Shown: piece after piece, positions 28,044 through 40,010 of the stretch
Position numbering within the stretch: the stretch's first letter is position 1
How the letters are laid out: every line of letters begins with the position of its first letter
Origin: Peribacillus sp. FSL P2-0133
GTDB lineage: Bacteria; Bacillota; Bacilli; Bacillales; DSM-1321
Reading direction: 5' to 3'
Assembly (NCBI RefSeq): GCF_037975445.1
Contig: NZ_CP150254.1
Span: 74,501-138,500 of the forward strand
DNA: 64,000 nt
Position numbers and translations under genes: made by a program
The notes under the pieces: generated by a model
What the model was told of the DNA's origin: nothing
Databases searched by the model: none
Seen by the model: the letters and a program-made list of their open reading frames with translations, nothing else

Positions 28044-28595
28044 TTGATTTGCCAAGAATGTCATCAAAGGCCTGCTACCCTGCACTTCACCAAAATCATC
28101 AATGGAAAAAAGACTGAAGTCATGATTTGTGAGAAATGTGCTCAGGAAAAAGGTGAAATGTTCATGGATGTAGGTGGACCTGGTTTTTCAATAAATAATT
28201 TATTAGCAGGATTGTTGAATATTGAGTCGAATATTCAACAGACAAAGGCAAATGCATTTCCCAAAACGGAAGAGAGGCGTTGCCCGCATTGTCATCGATC
28301 TTATAAAGAATTTGTCCATATAGGTAAGTTTGGCTGTGCCGAATGTTATAAAACGTTCAATGAACAGTTAAATCCCATTTTAAAGAGGGTTCATAGCGGC
28401 AATACAGCACATATAGGGAAAATTCCAAAAAGGATTGGTGGCACCATATATCTTCGAAAGCAAATTTTGGATTTAAAAGAAGTTTTAAAGGTCCACATTG
28501 ATCAAGAGGAGTTTGAGAAAGCGGCAGAGGTAAGAGATAAGGTTCGTTCCCTTGAAAAAAGGTATGAAGCGCAAGAGGGAGGCGAGGAATTATGA
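28044..28595 (+). CDS. mcsA: McsA, activator of the arginine kinase McsB
   Basis: Zinc protein of 183 residues that binds and stimulates McsB and modulates CtsR. Two zinc-binding modules are visible: CQEC (about 3-6) with CEKC (about 29-32), and CPHC with CAEC (about 76-102). A C-terminal UVR domain (about 137-172, [20 protein letters not shown]) follows, similar to the UVR linker in ClpC. The start is TTG at 28044 with GAGGTGATG upstream. It shares a 4-bp ATGA overlap with mcsB. Confidence 0.94.
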   Translation: MICQECHQRPATLHFTKIINGKKTEVMICEKCAQEKGEMFMDVGGPGFSINNLLAGLLNIESNIQQTKANAFPKTEERRCPHCHRSYKEFVHIGKFGCAECYKTFNEQLNPILKRVHSGNTAHIGKIPKRIGGTIYLRKQILDLKEVLKVHIDQEEFEKAAEVRDKVRSLEKRYEAQEGGEEL

Positions 28596-29668
28596 GCTTG
28601 GAAAAGTTTGTAGAAAACGCCTTGAGTTCCTGGATGAGTGCCGAAGGGCCGGAAATCGATATTGTATTGAGTTCGCGGATTCGGCTGGCCAGGAATTTTA
28701 AAGACTTTACCTTCCCAACCTCCTTTTCTAACGAAGAAGCTAAAAAAATCATTGAATTGGTCAAAAAAAGAATCGAAGAAGAAGTAACCCCAGAGCTTGG
28801 AAAACTGGAACTATTAGAGATTGACCAATTGCAGCCACTGGAAAAGCGTGTTCTCGTTGAAAAACATTTAATCAGTCCCCATTTAGTTGAAGATTCAGCG
28901 AAAAGCGCATGTCTCCTTTCGGAAAATGAAGAAATAAGTATCATGATAAACGAAGAGGATCATCTCCGTATTCAATGTTTAATGTCGGGGTTGCAGCTAA
29001 AGGAAACCTTAAAGATTGCAAATGTTCTTGACGATTGGATTGAAGAATCCATAGACTATGCATATGATGAGGAAAGAGGATACCTAACTAGTTGTCCGAC
29101 TAATGTGGGAACAGGATTAAGAGCTTCGGTCATGATGCATCTGCCTGGCCTTGTCCTTACACAGCAGATGAATAATATCATACCGGCTATCAACCAATTG
29201 GGGTTGGTGGTTCGAGGGATTTATGGAGAGGGCAGTCAAGCCTTGGGGAATATTTTTCAAATCTCCAATCAAATTACTCTTGGAAAGTCGGAAAGGGATA
29301 TCGTTGAAGATCTAACAAGTGTAGTGCAACAAATCATAGCCCAGGAACGGTCAGCGAGGGATGCATTAGCGAGGACTTCCCACATACAATTAGAAGATAG
29401 AATTTTCCGTTCATATGGGATTTTGTCCAATGCTCGCATCATCGAGACCAAGGAAGCAGCTACCTGTATCTCCGATGTTAGATTAGGGATAGATCTTGGG
29501 TATATAAAGAATATTTCTAAAAGCATTCTAAATGAGTTGATGATTTTGACGCAGTCGGGATTTTTACAAAAGTACGCAGGTGGCCCTTTAAGACCCCATG
29601 AAAGGGATATCCGTAGAGCGGCACTCATCCGGGAACGCTTGAATTTCACGGAATCTTCCTCCTCATAG
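28592..29668 (+). CDS. mcsB: Protein arginine kinase McsB
   Basis: Phosphorylates arginines on aggregated or regulatory proteins, marking them for ClpC-ClpP degradation, and releases CtsR from DNA on heat stress. The protein has 358 residues of the ATP:guanido phosphotransferase fold: SSRIRLARN (about 26-34) in the nucleotide site and the catalytic-cysteine motif [13 protein letters not shown] (about 167-179). A C-terminal pArg-binding region carries the RDIRRA-type motif (about 338-343). The ATG overlaps the mcsA stop, so translation is coupled. Confidence 0.97.
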   Translation: MSLEKFVENALSSWMSAEGPEIDIVLSSRIRLARNFKDFTFPTSFSNEEAKKIIELVKKRIEEEVTPELGKLELLEIDQLQPLEKRVLVEKHLISPHLVEDSAKSACLLSENEEISIMINEEDHLRIQCLMSGLQLKETLKIANVLDDWIEESIDYAYDEERGYLTSCPTNVGTGLRASVMMHLPGLVLTQQMNNIIPAINQLGLVVRGIYGEGSQALGNIFQISNQITLGKSERDIVEDLTSVVQQIIAQERSARDALARTSHIQLEDRIFRSYGILSNARIIETKEAATCISDVRLGIDLGYIKNISKSILNELMILTQSGFLQKYAGGPLRPHERDIRRAALIRERLNFTESSSS

Positions 29669-29798
29669 AGGTCATTGACCCCTTTAGGGAGTATCAAATT
29701 TCATGTAATAGATATAGAGCAAGAAGAAGCTTCTGCCATAACTTAAAGAATTGCCAGCAACTTTATTCAAAACGAAAATTCTTAAGGAGGAATTCCCT

Positions 29799-32240
29799 AT
29801 GATGTTTGGTCGTTTTACTGAAAGAGCCCAGAAAGTATTAGCATTAGCCCAAGAAGAGGCAATCCGTTTAGGTCATAATAATATCGGCACGGAACATATT
29901 TTACTGGGCCTTGTCCGAGAAGGTGATGGTATTGCAGCCAAAGCGTTATATGCTCTTGGATTGGGTCCGGATAAGATTCAGAAAGAAGTGGAAAATCTAA
30001 TTGGCCGAGGACAGGATACGGCTCAAACGATACATTATACCCCAAGAGCCAAGAAAGTCATTGAACTTTCCATGGATGAGGCAAGAAAATTAGGTCACTC
30101 ATATGTTGGGACAGAGCATGTTCTTCTAGGTCTTATCCGAGAAGGGGAAGGTGTAGCTGCCCGCGTATTGAATAATCTGGGAGTAAGTTTAAATAAAGCT
30201 CGACAACAAGTATTACAACTTCTGGGAAGCAATGAATCAGGTGGTCACCAAGGTTCAGCCGCTTCAAATGCAAGCACGCCGACACTGGATGGCCTTGCAC
30301 GTGATTTAACGGCGATTGCCAGGGAAGGAAGTTTGGATCCCGTTATCGGAAGAAGTAAGGAAATACAGCGTGTCATCGAGGTATTAAGCCGTCGTACAAA
30401 AAATAACCCAGTATTAATCGGTGAACCTGGGGTTGGTAAAACAGCCATTGCTGAAGGGCTTGCCCAACAGATCATCAATAATGAGGTACCTGAAATTTTA
30501 CGTGATAAACGCGTAATGACACTTGATATGGGTACTGTTGTGGCTGGTACTAAATACCGGGGTGAATTTGAGGACCGGTTGAAGAAAGTTATGGATGAAA
30601 TACGTCAGGCGGGTAATATCATCCTATTCATCGATGAATTGCATACATTGATTGGTGCAGGTGGTGCAGAAGGTGCCATTGATGCCTCCAATATCCTTAA
30701 ACCATCATTGGCGCGAGGTGAATTACAATGTATCGGTGCCACGACTTTGGATGAGTACCGGAAGTATATTGAAAAGGATGCCGCGCTTGAACGTCGTTTC
30801 CAGCCAATCCAAGTCGATGAGCCGACTATTGAGGAATCCATCCAAATTCTCAAGGGGCTGCGTGACCGTTATGAGGCACATCACCGCGTATCGATTACTG
30901 ACGAAGCGATTGATGCCGCAGTCAAATTATCCGACCGTTATATTTCCGATCGCTTTTTACCGGATAAAGCGATTGACTTGATTGATGAAGCTGGTTCCAA
31001 GGTTAGGCTGCGTTCATACACAACGCCACCTAACTTAAAAGAACTTGAAGTGAAGCTGGATGATGTTCGTAAGGAAAAGGATGCTTCCGTTCAGAGTCAG
31101 GAATTTGAAAAAGCAGCTTCGCTTCGCGATACAGAACAACGCTTAAGAGAACAATTGGAAGAAACGAAAAAGACTTGGAAAGAAAAACAAGGGCAGGAGA
31201 ACAGTGAAGTGACTGTGGATGACATTGCACACGTCGTATCCAGTTGGACGGGAGTTCCAGTTACTAAATTGGCACAAACAGAGTCAGACAAACTGCTTAA
31301 TATGGAGTCAATCCTCCATGATCGTGTAATTGGGCAGGAAGAGGCTGTCATTGCGGTTTCTAAAGCAGTACGACGTGCAAGGGCAGGTTTGAAAGATCCT
31401 AAACGTCCAATTGGTTCATTCATCTTCTTAGGACCTACAGGGGTCGGTAAAACCGAGCTAGCCCGTGCTTTAGCTGAATCCATTTTTGGTGATGAAGATG
31501 CCATGATCCGCATCGATATGTCCGAATATATGGAGAAACATTCGACTTCACGTCTTGTTGGATCCCCTCCAGGATATGTTGGATACGAAGAAGGCGGTCA
31601 GTTAACGGAAAAAGTGCGGAGGAAACCATACTCCGTCGTTCTGCTTGATGAAATAGAAAAGGCCCATCCGGATGTCTTCAATATTCTTCTTCAAGTATTG
31701 GAAGACGGAAGACTGACAGATTCCAAGGGGCGTACTGTCGATTTTAGGAATACCATCCTGATTATGACATCGAATGTAGGGGCGTCGGCCTTGAAAATTG
31801 ATAAGTATGTCGGCTTTAATATCCAGGATACTGGCCAGGACTATAAAAATATGAAAGGGAAAGTGATGGAAGAACTCAAACGTGCATTCCGTCCGGAATT
31901 CCTGAATCGTATTGATGAAACTATCGTGTTCCACTCATTAGAGAAGGATCATTTGAAACAAATCGTTACATTAATGTCAAATCAGCTTACTACCCGTTTG
32001 AAAGAACAGGAGATATACTTGGAGCTGACAGATGCGGCTAGAGAAAAAATTGCTACGGAAGGTTTTGATCCGGAATATGGGGCACGGCCAATCCGCAGGG
32101 CACTTCAGAAGCATGTAGAAGATTATCTATCCGAAGAGTTGCTTAAGGGCAACGTGAAAAAAGGGCAAACGGTCGTAATGGATGTCGTGAATAATGAGTT
32201 TGCAATCCGACAAGGCGAGCCTGTTAATGTAAGTGAATAA
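29799..32240 (+). CDS. clpC: ATP-dependent unfoldase ClpC
   Basis: Hsp100 protein of 813 residues that, with ClpP and adaptors (MecA, McsB), unfolds and degrades proteins and represses competence. It has an N-domain with two Clp repeats (1-150), AAA-1 with GEPGVGKT (about 208-215), a middle domain with UVR helix, AAA-2 with GPTGVGKT (about 545-552) and the ClpP-docking loop KYVGFN (about 668-673). The ATG at 29799 was chosen: AAGGAGG is 8 nt upstream and it gives MMFGRF as in B. subtilis; an in-frame extension to 29751 has no SD. A terminator ends the operon. Confidence 0.98.
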   Translation: MMFGRFTERAQKVLALAQEEAIRLGHNNIGTEHILLGLVREGDGIAAKALYALGLGPDKIQKEVENLIGRGQDTAQTIHYTPRAKKVIELSMDEARKLGHSYVGTEHVLLGLIREGEGVAARVLNNLGVSLNKARQQVLQLLGSNESGGHQGSAASNASTPTLDGLARDLTAIAREGSLDPVIGRSKEIQRVIEVLSRRTKNNPVLIGEPGVGKTAIAEGLAQQIINNEVPEILRDKRVMTLDMGTVVAGTKYRGEFEDRLKKVMDEIRQAGNIILFIDELHTLIGAGGAEGAIDASNILKPSLARGELQCIGATTLDEYRKYIEKDAALERRFQPIQVDEPTIEESIQILKGLRDRYEAHHRVSITDEAIDAAVKLSDRYISDRFLPDKAIDLIDEAGSKVRLRSYTTPPNLKELEVKLDDVRKEKDASVQSQEFEKAASLRDTEQRLREQLEETKKTWKEKQGQENSEVTVDDIAHVVSSWTGVPVTKLAQTESDKLLNMESILHDRVIGQEEAVIAVSKAVRRARAGLKDPKRPIGSFIFLGPTGVGKTELARALAESIFGDEDAMIRIDMSEYMEKHSTSRLVGSPPGYVGYEEGGQLTEKVRRKPYSVVLLDEIEKAHPDVFNILLQVLEDGRLTDSKGRTVDFRNTILIMTSNVGASALKIDKYVGFNIQDTGQDYKNMKGKVMEELKRAFRPEFLNRIDETIVFHSLEKDHLKQIVTLMSNQLTTRLKEQEIYLELTDAAREKIATEGFDPEYGARPIRRALQKHVEDYLSEELLKGNVKKGQTVVMDVVNNEFAIRQGEPVNVSE

Positions 32241-32256
32241 CCAGATCCTAAACTTC

Positions 32257-32297
32257 GAGGTACACGCAGATTCTTTTGCAGTGTACCTCTGTTTTTT
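32257..32297 (+). terminator. Intrinsic terminator after clpC
   Basis: A 9-bp stem GAGGTACAC/GTGTACCTC, 15-nt loop with inner GCA/TGC, then TGTTTTTT. Confidence 0.85.
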
Positions 32298-32445
32298 ATC
32301 TATAGGTAGATTTGAGTATAAATGGGACAAGCAGAGTGCAGAGTGAATATTTTTTTTAAAAAACTTAGCCTTAAGAAGGTTTAAATAAAACCGAGGTATA
32401 ATATCCTTAATATAGATATTTTTTCCAGAGGAAAAGGAGTAATTT

Positions 32446-33834
32446 ATGGCTGTAAAGAAGAAAACAAAATTTATGTGTCAGTCTTGTGGATATGAGTCAC
32501 CGAAATGGATGGGGAAATGCCCAGGATGCGGTGAATGGAACAAAATGGTCGAGGAAACCGAAATCGTTAAACCTGCTAGAAAAGGCGCTTTTACCAATTC
32601 AGAGGTTAGAGGTTCCGGGGAACGGGAGAAGGCAGCACCCATAACGACTATTCAATCAGAAAAAGAACCCCGGATTAAGACGGATTTAATGGAATTGAAT
32701 CGTGCTCTTGGGGGCGGGATCGTACAGGGATCACTTGTATTGATCGGAGGGGACCCGGGTATCGGTAAGTCCACCCTGCTTTTACAGGTATCATCCCAAT
32801 TGGCGCATAAACAGAAAAAAGTGCTTTATATTTCTGGTGAAGAATCAGTCAAGCAGACCAAATTGAGAGCGGATCGGCTTGGGACCATGTCGGAAAATCT
32901 ATTCGTTTATGCTGAAACCGATATGGATTATATCCAACAGGCAATTACGGATGTAAAACCGGATTTGGTCATTATTGACTCCATTCAAACGGTATACCAT
33001 TCGGAGGTTACATCTGCCCCAGGAAGCGTTTCACAAGTGAGGGAGTGCACAGCCTCACTCATGCGCATTGCTAAAACGAACGGAATCGCGATTTTTATCG
33101 TCGGACACGTTACAAAGGAAGGGGCCATCGCGGGGCCACGGCTGCTTGAGCACATGGTTGATACAGTATTATATTTTGAAGGTGAAAGACACCATACATA
33201 TCGAATTATACGTGCGGTTAAAAATCGCTTTGGTTCGACGAATGAGATGGGTATTTTTGAAATGAAAGAACATGGATTGGAAGAGGTCGCGAATCCATCG
33301 GAAATTTTCCTTGAAGAACGGTCGCAGGGAGCCTCGGGTTCCACAGTCGTCGCATCCATGGAGGGCACAAGGCCGGTGCTAGTCGAAATTCAAGCATTGA
33401 TTTCACCTACGAGTTTTGGCAATCCGAGGCGAATGGCCACGGGAATCGACCACAATCGAGTTTCGCTTTTAATGGCTGTTCTGGAAAAGAGAGTGGGCTT
33501 GCTTCTTCAAAACCAAGATGCGTATTTAAAGGTTGCCGGTGGTGTCAAGCTGGATGAACCTGCAATTGACCTTGCTGTCGCAATAAGCATTGCTTCAAGC
33601 TTCCGTGATAAACCAACAAACCCTGCCGATTGCATCATTGGTGAAGTGGGGCTGACTGGTGAGGTAAGAAGGGTGTCAAGAATTGAACAAAGGGTGCAGG
33701 AAGCAGCAAAATTAGGGTTTGAGCGGGTTATCATACCGGCTAATAATATAGGGGGATGGACCGCGCCGAAGGGTATTAAGATCGTTGGTGTTTCATCGGT
33801 TTCGGAGGCTCTTAAACAATCGTTAGGGGGTTAA
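32446..33834 (+). CDS. radA: DNA repair protein RadA (Sms)
   Basis: RecA-related, DnaB-like branch-migration helicase of 462 residues. It has an N-terminal C4 zinc finger CQSCGY...CPGCGEW (about 10-27), an ATPase core with Walker [11 protein letters not shown] (about 101-110), the RadA-specific KNRFG motif (about 256-260) and a C-terminal Lon-protease-like domain. AAAAGGAG precedes the ATG. It is followed 2 bp later by disA, with which it interacts in B. subtilis. A TATAAT (32397-32402) lies upstream without a convincing -35; I looked for a SigM site and did not find one. Confidence 0.97.
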   Translation: MAVKKKTKFMCQSCGYESPKWMGKCPGCGEWNKMVEETEIVKPARKGAFTNSEVRGSGEREKAAPITTIQSEKEPRIKTDLMELNRALGGGIVQGSLVLIGGDPGIGKSTLLLQVSSQLAHKQKKVLYISGEESVKQTKLRADRLGTMSENLFVYAETDMDYIQQAITDVKPDLVIIDSIQTVYHSEVTSAPGSVSQVRECTASLMRIAKTNGIAIFIVGHVTKEGAIAGPRLLEHMVDTVLYFEGERHHTYRIIRAVKNRFGSTNEMGIFEMKEHGLEEVANPSEIFLEERSQGASGSTVVASMEGTRPVLVEIQALISPTSFGNPRRMATGIDHNRVSLLMAVLEKRVGLLLQNQDAYLKVAGGVKLDEPAIDLAVAISIASSFRDKPTNPADCIIGEVGLTGEVRRVSRIEQRVQEAAKLGFERVIIPANNIGGWTAPKGIKIVGVSSVSEALKQSLGG

Positions 33835-33836
33835 GT

Positions 33837-34910
33837 ATGACAGATAAAAAAGGGTATGAGAAAACAAAATTGGAAATTCTGCAAATTGTTGCTCCAGGTA
33901 CCCCGCTTCGGGAGGGGATTGAAAATGTCCTGAGGGCAAACACAGGTGGTTTGATAGTGGTCGGATATAATGAGAAGGTGCGAGTGATCGTGGATGGCGG
34001 CTTCGAAATCAACTGCAGCTGTACCCCCAGCACATTATATGAGTTGGCAAAGATGGACGGGGCCATCATTTTAAATGAAACAGCAGATAAGATCATTTTC
34101 GCAAATGCCCAACTAGTGCCGGATAACAGTACACCTTCCACAGAAACGGGAATGCGGCATAGGACAGCGGAACGTGTGGCAAGGGAGACCAAGTCGTTGG
34201 TCATCGCAATCTCACAACGTCGGAATGTCATCACTTTATATCAAGGAAATTTCCGATACGCCCTTAAAGATATAGGAGTCATACTTGCCAAGGCTAATTT
34301 AGCCATCCAGACCTTGGAAAAATACAAGGTGGTCCTGCAGCAGAGCATATCGGTTTTAGGAGCACTCGAGTTTGAGGAAATCGTGACCTATGCCGACCTT
34401 TTGCAGGTATTTCACCGATATGTAATGGTGCTCAGAATCAAGGCGGAGCTATTAACGTACCTTAATGAGCTTGGTACGGAAGGAAGATTGATCCGTTTGC
34501 AAATGAATGAAATTCTGGCAGATATTGAAACGGAAGGAAAATGGCTTATCAAGGATTATACCTCCAGTAATGATGAAAATCCCGAGGAAATCATTTTTAG
34601 GCTTCAAGAGTTGGCCATGCAGGAAAAACTGGATGAAAGCATTCTTCTAAAGGTGCTGGGCTATCATGGATACATACACCTTGATGAGTCAGTACATCCC
34701 CGTGGTTACCGTATTCTTCATAAAATCCCACGCTTGCCGGGTTTGATCATCGAAAATTTAGTGAAACAGTTCGGAAGCTTTAGTGAAGTCAATAAAGCTA
34801 CGGTTGAAAACCTTGACGATGTGGAGGGCATAGGCGAAGTCCGCGCCAATAAAATCAAAGAAGGACTCCGGATTTTGAAAAATCAGCTTGTCACAAATAG
34901 AAGGATGTAG
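33837..34910 (+). CDS. disA: DNA integrity scanning diadenylate cyclase DisA
   Basis: Makes c-di-AMP from two ATP while scanning DNA, and stops when it meets branched DNA; controls sporulation and spore outgrowth checkpoints. The protein has 357 residues. The DAC domain carries the catalytic DGA (about 73-75) and RHR (about 107-109) motifs, a helical spine follows, and the C-terminal helix-hairpin-helix DNA-binding part contains [16 protein letters not shown] (about 329-344). All key residues are present. It starts 2 bp after radA, so the two are cotranscribed. Confidence 0.97.
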   Translation: MTDKKGYEKTKLEILQIVAPGTPLREGIENVLRANTGGLIVVGYNEKVRVIVDGGFEINCSCTPSTLYELAKMDGAIILNETADKIIFANAQLVPDNSTPSTETGMRHRTAERVARETKSLVIAISQRRNVITLYQGNFRYALKDIGVILAKANLAIQTLEKYKVVLQQSISVLGALEFEEIVTYADLLQVFHRYVMVLRIKAELLTYLNELGTEGRLIRLQMNEILADIETEGKWLIKDYTSSNDENPEEIIFRLQELAMQEKLDESILLKVLGYHGYIHLDESVHPRGYRILHKIPRLPGLIIENLVKQFGSFSEVNKATVENLDDVEGIGEVRANKIKEGLRILKNQLVTNRRM

Positions 34911-34967
34911 GTGCAGCTGGCCTTTTAAATTCCCCTGAACTAGCTTGAAATTGATTGGTGTTTATTT

Positions 34968-34996
34968 TTGACACTCAAAACTCAGGGTGCTAGGCT
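34968..34996 (+). promoter_or_regulatory. Candidate promoter before yacL
   Basis: A perfect TTGACA, 17-bp spacer and TAGGCT with a TG extended -10 (TGC before the hexamer). A further TATAAT at 35062-35067 lacks a -35. The 225-bp gap after disA has no gene. Confidence 0.5.
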
Positions 34997-35135
34997 AATA
35001 TTACGAAAAAGAGAAAAAATCATATTTGTAAATCCACTAATTCCTTAAGTGAATTTAACGTATATAATGAAAACGAATTTTCGAAGGTTTCATTTTATTT
35101 TATTGGTCAATAATGAATAGAAGGAGGTGAAAGGG

Positions 35136-36233
35136 ATGTTAAAACGCATTATACAAGCATGCTTCTTAATAGTCGGCGGAACACTTGGTATGTTACTTAT
35201 TCCAGAATTATTAATTGTTTTACATGCAGATGATATTGCTTTAATAAACAATCCTTATGTAAGTGTACTGTTGGGTGCCATTATCTTTTATCTTATAACT
35301 TTTTGGGCAGTAGATCATGTGATCTATTTTATGAAGTGGCTGGAGGAACAGCTTGTAAAGATACCAATTACGGATATAATCTTTGGCAGCGTCGGTCTTT
35401 TAGTGGGACTGCTTGCGGCGTTCTTGGTTGGCTCCGCCTTCAGTGCCATCAAGGTTCCTATTTTAAATACAGTGGTTCCCATCATCCTTACGCTTTTATT
35501 TGGTTATCTTGGTTTTCAGGTGGGCTTTAAAAAGCGTGATGAGCTATTGAGTTTATTCACGAAAAGCAATAAGAAAAAGAACACTGATGGTGAAGCGAGC
35601 GAAGAGGATGAAGAGGGGTATAGCAAGCGGCTTAAGATTCTCGATACAAGCGTCATCATTGATGGTAGAATTGCGGATATTTGTCAGACAGGCTTTCTGG
35701 AGGGTACCATAGTCATTCCTCAATTCGTATTAAACGAACTGCAGCACATTGCCGATTCATCTGATGCATTGAAAAGGAATCGTGGAAGACGTGGTTTGGA
35801 TATCTTGAATCGGATTCAAAAAGATCTTCCGATTAAAGTGGAGATGTACGAGGGGGATTTTGAAGACATTCAGGAAGTGGACAGTAAACTAGTGAAACTT
35901 GCCAAAATATCGGGCGGAATGGTCGTTACCAATGATTTCAATTTAAACAAAGTATGCGAGTTTCAAAATGTGGCGGTCCTTAATATCAATGACCTTGCCA
36001 ATGCCGTAAAACCTGTTGTGCTTCCTGGGGAAGAGATGAATGTTCAGGTCATCAAGGACGGGAAAGAGCAGAACCAGGGCATCGCTTATTTAGACGATGG
36101 CACCATGATCGTTGTCGAGGGTGGCCGTGACCATATCGGGAAACGCATCGATGTACTTGTCACAAGTGTATTGCAAACCTCTGCAGGCCGTATGATATTC
36201 GCTAAACCGAAACTATTAGAAAAAGCATTATAA
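35136..36233 (+). CDS. yacL: PIN-TRAM domain membrane protein YacL
   Basis: Protein of 365 residues with unknown precise function. The N-terminal third holds about four membrane helices (roughly 5-25, 40-60, 75-97, 105-125). A cytoplasmic PIN nuclease-like domain begins with [10 protein letters not shown] (about 169-178) and carries further acidic residues in TNDFN. A TRAM domain (about 290-350) suggests RNA binding. The ATG at 35136 follows a near-perfect SD AAGGAGGTGA; the in-frame GTG at 35127 lies within that SD and is rejected. ispD follows 21 bp downstream. Confidence 0.92.
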   Translation: MLKRIIQACFLIVGGTLGMLLIPELLIVLHADDIALINNPYVSVLLGAIIFYLITFWAVDHVIYFMKWLEEQLVKIPITDIIFGSVGLLVGLLAAFLVGSAFSAIKVPILNTVVPIILTLLFGYLGFQVGFKKRDELLSLFTKSNKKKNTDGEASEEDEEGYSKRLKILDTSVIIDGRIADICQTGFLEGTIVIPQFVLNELQHIADSSDALKRNRGRRGLDILNRIQKDLPIKVEMYEGDFEDIQEVDSKLVKLAKISGGMVVTNDFNLNKVCEFQNVAVLNINDLANAVKPVVLPGEEMNVQVIKDGKEQNQGIAYLDDGTMIVVEGGRDHIGKRIDVLVTSVLQTSAGRMIFAKPKLLEKAL

Positions 36234-36254
36234 AGAAGAGTAGGAGAAACCGTT

Positions 36255-36941
36255 ATGTTTTATGAAGTAGTGATACCTGCAGCTGGACAAGGCAAAAGAA
36301 TGAAGGCGGGCAAGAATAAACTTTTTATTGAACTATCGGGTATCCCGATCATTGTTTATACACTGCGTGTCTTCGAAGAAGATCCTGACTGTCGGGGGAT
36401 TATCCTTTCGATAAACCCGGCAGAAAAGGATTATTTCAGTCAATTGATTGCAGCATATGGGCTTAAAAAGGTCAAGAAACTGGTCATGGGTGGCAAGGAG
36501 CGCCAACAAAGCGTTTATAATGGACTGCAACATGCAGGAGAAGAAATCGTCCTGGTCCACGACGGTGCCCGCCCTTTTATCAATGTTGGGCAAATCAGTG
36601 AATTGACTACTGCAGCCTCCCTTCATGGAGGTGCCGTAATTGCAGTGCCCGTTAAGGATACGATTAAAAAAGCGTCAAACAATAAGGTAGTGGAAACAGT
36701 GGAACGATCTAGCTTGTGGGCGGTACAAACTCCACAAGCTTTTCGTGTATCCATATTAAAAAGCGCGTATGAACAGGCAGAAGCTGATGCATTTTTAGGG
36801 ACGGATGATGCAAGTTTGCTAGAGCGGATCAATGAACAGGTAGTTATTATTGAGGGCAATTATGATAATATTAAAATTACGACTCAGGAAGACCTTTATT
36901 TTGCAGAAGCGATTTTACATAAACAACATGGAAAAAGATGA
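36255..36941 (+). CDS. ispD: 2-C-methyl-D-erythritol 4-phosphate cytidylyltransferase
   Basis: Third enzyme of the MEP isoprenoid pathway; joins CTP and MEP to give CDP-ME. The protein has 228 residues. The nucleotide-binding motif is [15 protein letters not shown] (about 8-22) and the active-site signature is [10 protein letters not shown] (about 99-108). AGGAG precedes the ATG. The TGA stop is followed by ispF within 14 bp, the conserved pair in Firmicutes. Confidence 0.97.
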   Translation: MFYEVVIPAAGQGKRMKAGKNKLFIELSGIPIIVYTLRVFEEDPDCRGIILSINPAEKDYFSQLIAAYGLKKVKKLVMGGKERQQSVYNGLQHAGEEIVLVHDGARPFINVGQISELTTAASLHGGAVIAVPVKDTIKKASNNKVVETVERSSLWAVQTPQAFRVSILKSAYEQAEADAFLGTDDASLLERINEQVVIIEGNYDNIKITTQEDLYFAEAILHKQHGKR

Positions 36942-36955
36942 TTGGGGAGAATGAT

Positions 36956-37435
36956 ATGTTTAGAATAGGACAAGGATATGACGTTCATCAGCTTGTGGAG
37001 GGGAGACCTTTGATTATTGGCGGGATTACGATTCCGTATGAGAAAGGTTTGCTAGGTCATTCGGATGCGGATGTCCTTCTGCATACTGTTGCTGATGCCT
37101 GCTTGGGGGCAATTGGTGCCGGGGATATCGGTAAGCATTTTCCGGATACCGATCCTGAATTTAAAGATGCCGATTCGGCAAAACTGCTGCAGTATATTTG
37201 GGCGATCGTAAAAAAAGAAGGATATTCCCTAGGCAATGCGGACTGTACAATCATTGCACAAAGCCCGAAAATGGCACCGTATATTGAGGAAATGCGCGGC
37301 AGGATTGCTGAACTTTTAGATGCGCCGATAGACAGAATTAATGTAAAGGCGACCACTACCGAGAAACTTGGATTTACAGGCAGGAGCGAAGGAATCGCGG
37401 CACAGGCTGTGGTTTTATTGGTTAAATCAAACTAA
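36956..37435 (+). CDS. ispF: 2-C-methyl-D-erythritol 2,4-cyclodiphosphate synthase
   Basis: Fifth MEP-pathway enzyme; cyclises CDP-ME 2-phosphate. The protein has 159 residues. Zinc ligands are in GYDVHQL (D8, H10) and the conserved [10 protein letters not shown] (about 34-43); [11 protein letters not shown] is near the C-terminus. The ATG at 36956 (MFRIGQG) was chosen because GGGGAGAA lies upstream and it matches the family N-terminus; the ATG at 36938 overlaps the ispD stop and would add six residues. Confidence 0.96.
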   Translation: MFRIGQGYDVHQLVEGRPLIIGGITIPYEKGLLGHSDADVLLHTVADACLGAIGAGDIGKHFPDTDPEFKDADSAKLLQYIWAIVKKEGYSLGNADCTIIAQSPKMAPYIEEMRGRIAELLDAPIDRINVKATTTEKLGFTGRSEGIAAQAVVLLVKSN

Positions 37436-37525
37436 TTTCGTTTTTAGAGTGGATGCCTTTATCCCAATGTATTTAAATGATAATATATACAATAGAATAG
37501 AACGACTGGGAGGTCTATATATATC

Positions 37526-38983
37526 ATGAGCAGCGATATTCGAGTTCGCTATGCACCGAGTCCGACTGGACATTTACATATTGGTAATGCACGGACTGCT
37601 TTATTTAACTATTTATACGCACGAAATAAAGGCGGGAAATTCATCATCCGTATTGAAGATACCGACCAAAAGAGAAATATTGAAGGCGGAGAGGAAAGTC
37701 AGCTTAAATATTTGAAATGGCTTGGTATGGATTGGGATGAAGGTGTTGATGTTGGCGGTGAATTCGGGCCATATCGTCAATCCGAAAGGAACGACCTTTA
37801 TCAGGAATTGTATCAAGAGCTTTTAGATAAGGGTTTGGCATATAAATGCTATTGTACGGAAGAAGAGCTTGAAGCAGAGCGTGAAGGACAGGTCGAACGG
37901 AATGAAACGCCAAAATATTCAGGGAAGTGCAAGCATTTAACTGAAGAAGAGCAAGCGGAACTAGTGGCTCAAGGAAGAAAACCGAGCATTCGCTTTGCCG
38001 TTCCAGCTGGGAAGGTCCTTACTTTCAAAGATATGGTTAAGGATGAGGTTTCGTTTGAAGCGGATGGCTTTGGTGATTTTGTCATCGTTAAAAAAGATGG
38101 CATTCCAACCTATAACTTTGCAGTGGCCGTCGATGATCACTTGATGAAGATTTCCCATGTCCTTCGCGGTGATGATCATATCTCCAATACTCCCAAACAA
38201 CTGATGATTTACGAAGCTTTCGGCTGGGAACCGCCGGTATTCGGACATATGACGCTGATTGTAAACGAAAGCAGGAAGAAACTGAGTAAACGTGATGAGT
38301 CCATCATTCAATTCATTGAGCAATATGAAGAGCTTGGTTATGTACCTGAAGCTTTATTCAATTTCATTACATTATTAGGATGGTCTCCGGTCGGGGAAGA
38401 AGAGATTTTCACGAAGGAAGAATTCATTAATCTTTTCGATGCTGATCGGCTGTCTAAATCACCTGCACTTTTCGATAAACAAAAGCTTACATGGATGAAT
38501 AACCAATATGTGAAGCAATTGGACGGAAATCGTGCAGTGGAATTGTCAATGCCTCACTTAATTAAAGCCGGGAAGGTTTCAGAGACACTGACCGCCGAAG
38601 AAGAAGAGTGGGTACATGGGCTAGTTTCCCTTTTTCAAGAGCAGATGAGCTATGGAGCGGAAATAGTCGAGCTATCTGAACTGTTTTTCATGGATGAGGT
38701 CGTGTTCGAAGAAGAAGCCAAGGAAGTACTGGCTGAAGAACAGGTACCGGAAGTCATGAAAGCTTTCCTTCAGGAGATCGATGGCCTTGAAGAATTTAAC
38801 GCGGATGAAATCAAGAAGTCGATTAAAGCCGTACAAAAAAGCACAGGCCATAAAGGGAAAAAATTATTCATGCCGATAAGGGCGGCCGTCACGGGTCAAA
38901 CACATGGTCCTGACTTGCCTAAGGCGATTTCATTACTGGGCAAAGAAAAAATTAAACAGCGTATTCAGAGTATTTTATATTAA
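37526..38983 (+). CDS. gltX: Glutamyl-tRNA synthetase
   Basis: Class I synthetase of 485 residues; in Bacillus it charges both tRNA-Glu and tRNA-Gln (the latter then amidated by GatCAB). The Rossmann signature is HIGNARTAL (about 18-26), the second signature KLSKRD (about 252-257), and a zinc-like CYC/C region (CKCYCTEEE) sits near 110. An anticodon-binding helical domain fills the C-terminal 150 residues. GGGAGG lies upstream. The 375-bp gap downstream holds the cysE T-box leader. Confidence 0.97.
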   Translation: MSSDIRVRYAPSPTGHLHIGNARTALFNYLYARNKGGKFIIRIEDTDQKRNIEGGEESQLKYLKWLGMDWDEGVDVGGEFGPYRQSERNDLYQELYQELLDKGLAYKCYCTEEELEAEREGQVERNETPKYSGKCKHLTEEEQAELVAQGRKPSIRFAVPAGKVLTFKDMVKDEVSFEADGFGDFVIVKKDGIPTYNFAVAVDDHLMKISHVLRGDDHISNTPKQLMIYEAFGWEPPVFGHMTLIVNESRKKLSKRDESIIQFIEQYEELGYVPEALFNFITLLGWSPVGEEEIFTKEEFINLFDADRLSKSPALFDKQKLTWMNNQYVKQLDGNRAVELSMPHLIKAGKVSETLTAEEEEWVHGLVSLFQEQMSYGAEIVELSELFFMDEVVFEEEAKEVLAEEQVPEVMKAFLQEIDGLEEFNADEIKKSIKAVQKSTGHKGKKLFMPIRAAVTGQTHGPDLPKAISLLGKEKIKQRIQSILY

Positions 38984-39024
38984 CAATTTGTCAAAAATGT
39001 AATATAGTATTTAATAATCTTACA

Positions 39025-39297
39025 AAAGAACGCGTAGATGGGGAGAAGTAAGTAAACGAAGCTTTTTAGAGAGAACCATAACCTGCTGAAAGTGGTTCAA
39101 GCCTCTCGTTTTCTGAAATGCACCCTTGAGTCCTTTGCTGAACTAACCTATAGTAGGCACAGGCGGAATGTCCTCCGTTACAGGGATTAAAGTTGGGGAT
39201 GAATAAACAGGAAAAAGCTTTACCTGCTTCGTACATTCCAAACAGAGTGGAACCGCGCTTAAAGCGTCTCTGTCTATTTGGACAGAGACGCTTTTTT
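39025..39297 (+). promoter_or_regulatory. T-box riboswitch for tRNA-Cys (cysE-cysS leader)
   Basis: Conserved leader with specifier codon TGC (Cys) at 39119-39121 in the context GAAATGCAC, and the T-box core AGAGTGGAACCGCG at 39244-39257. In TGGAACC the variable position is A, which pairs with U73, the discriminator of tRNA-Cys. The core is followed directly by a terminator, so uncharged tRNA-Cys should favour antitermination. A weak promoter (TTGTCA at 38988, TTAATA at 39011) may precede it. The 5' boundary is approximate. Confidence 0.93.
39261..39297 (+). terminator. T-box attenuator terminator
   Basis: An 11-bp stem GCGTCTCTGTC/GACAGAGACGC, 6-nt loop TATTTG, then TTTTTT. Its 5' side follows the antiterminator T-box sequence. 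Confidence 0.92.
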
Positions 39298-39358
39298 ATA
39301 TGCTTTAAAAGCTTCAAAGGGGATGTTGGAAAAGAACGCAACATAGGGGGGAATCATT

Positions 39359-40009
39359 TTGTTAAAGGTGTTTAAAGAGGATATCGAAGTGGTTTTTGAT
39401 CAAGATCCTGCTGCGCGCAGCTATTTGGAAGTCATATTGACGTACGCGGGTTTACATGCGATTTGGAGTCATAGGATGGCTCATGCACTATTTAAGAAGA
39501 AATTCTTTTTCCTGGCAAGAAGTATATCTCAGATCAGTAGGTTTTTTACCGGAATTGAAATTCATCCAGGGGCTACGATTGGCCGTCGTTTCTTCATTGA
39601 CCATGGAATGGGGATCGTCATTGGCGAAACTTGTGAAATTGGCGACAATGTATCTGTCTTTCAAGGTGTAACCCTTGGGGGGACAGGAAAGGAAAAGGGA
39701 AAACGTCATCCTACGATAAAGGATAACGTTTTGATTGCTACAGGAGCAAAAGTGCTGGGTTCCATCACTGTTGGGGAAAACTCAAAAATCGGTGCAGGAT
39801 CGGTCGTTTTAAAGGAAGTGCCACCTAATTCCACAGTGGTGGGTATTCCAGGTAAAGTGGTCATTCAAGATGGTATCAAAATCAACAAAGATCTAAATCA
39901 TTGTGATCTTCCTGATCCAATCGCTGATCGCTTTAAGGAATTGGATAGTGAAATCAGGGCTTTAAGAGCGAAGATGGCTGAACAGAAGCAGAAGGAAAGG
40001 AGTCTATAA
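39359..40009 (+). CDS. cysE: Serine O-acetyltransferase
   Basis: Makes O-acetylserine from serine and acetyl-CoA, the substrate of CysK at 10.4 kb. The protein has 216 residues. An N-terminal helical region is followed by a left-handed beta-helix of hexapeptide repeats (about 65-175), with the catalytic [15 protein letters not shown] (about 64-78) and [12 protein letters not shown] (about 107-118). It starts at TTG with GGGGGG 8 nt upstream. It is controlled by the cysteine T-box just upstream and cotranscribed with cysS (1-bp gap). Confidence 0.97.
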   Translation: MLKVFKEDIEVVFDQDPAARSYLEVILTYAGLHAIWSHRMAHALFKKKFFFLARSISQISRFFTGIEIHPGATIGRRFFIDHGMGIVIGETCEIGDNVSVFQGVTLGGTGKEKGKRHPTIKDNVLIATGAKVLGSITVGENSKIGAGSVVLKEVPPNSTVVGIPGKVVIQDGIKINKDLNHCDLPDPIADRFKELDSEIRALRAKMAEQKQKERSL

Positions 40010-40010
40010 T

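Noticed and set aside
28357..28944. 195-codon minus-strand frame over mcsA/mcsB
   Set aside because: Antisense to two confidently identified genes, low-complexity composition and no upstream signals.
32397..32402. TATAAT before radA as a promoter, and a search there for a SigM site
   Set aside because: No -35 at 16-18 bp and no TGAAAC-type element; left unlisted as a promoter, though radA must be transcribed from somewhere after the clpC terminator.
39193..39375. A 60-codon frame (and minus-strand counterpart) upstream of cysE
   Set aside because: It lies in the T-box riboswitch; the specifier, T-box core and terminator explain the conservation.
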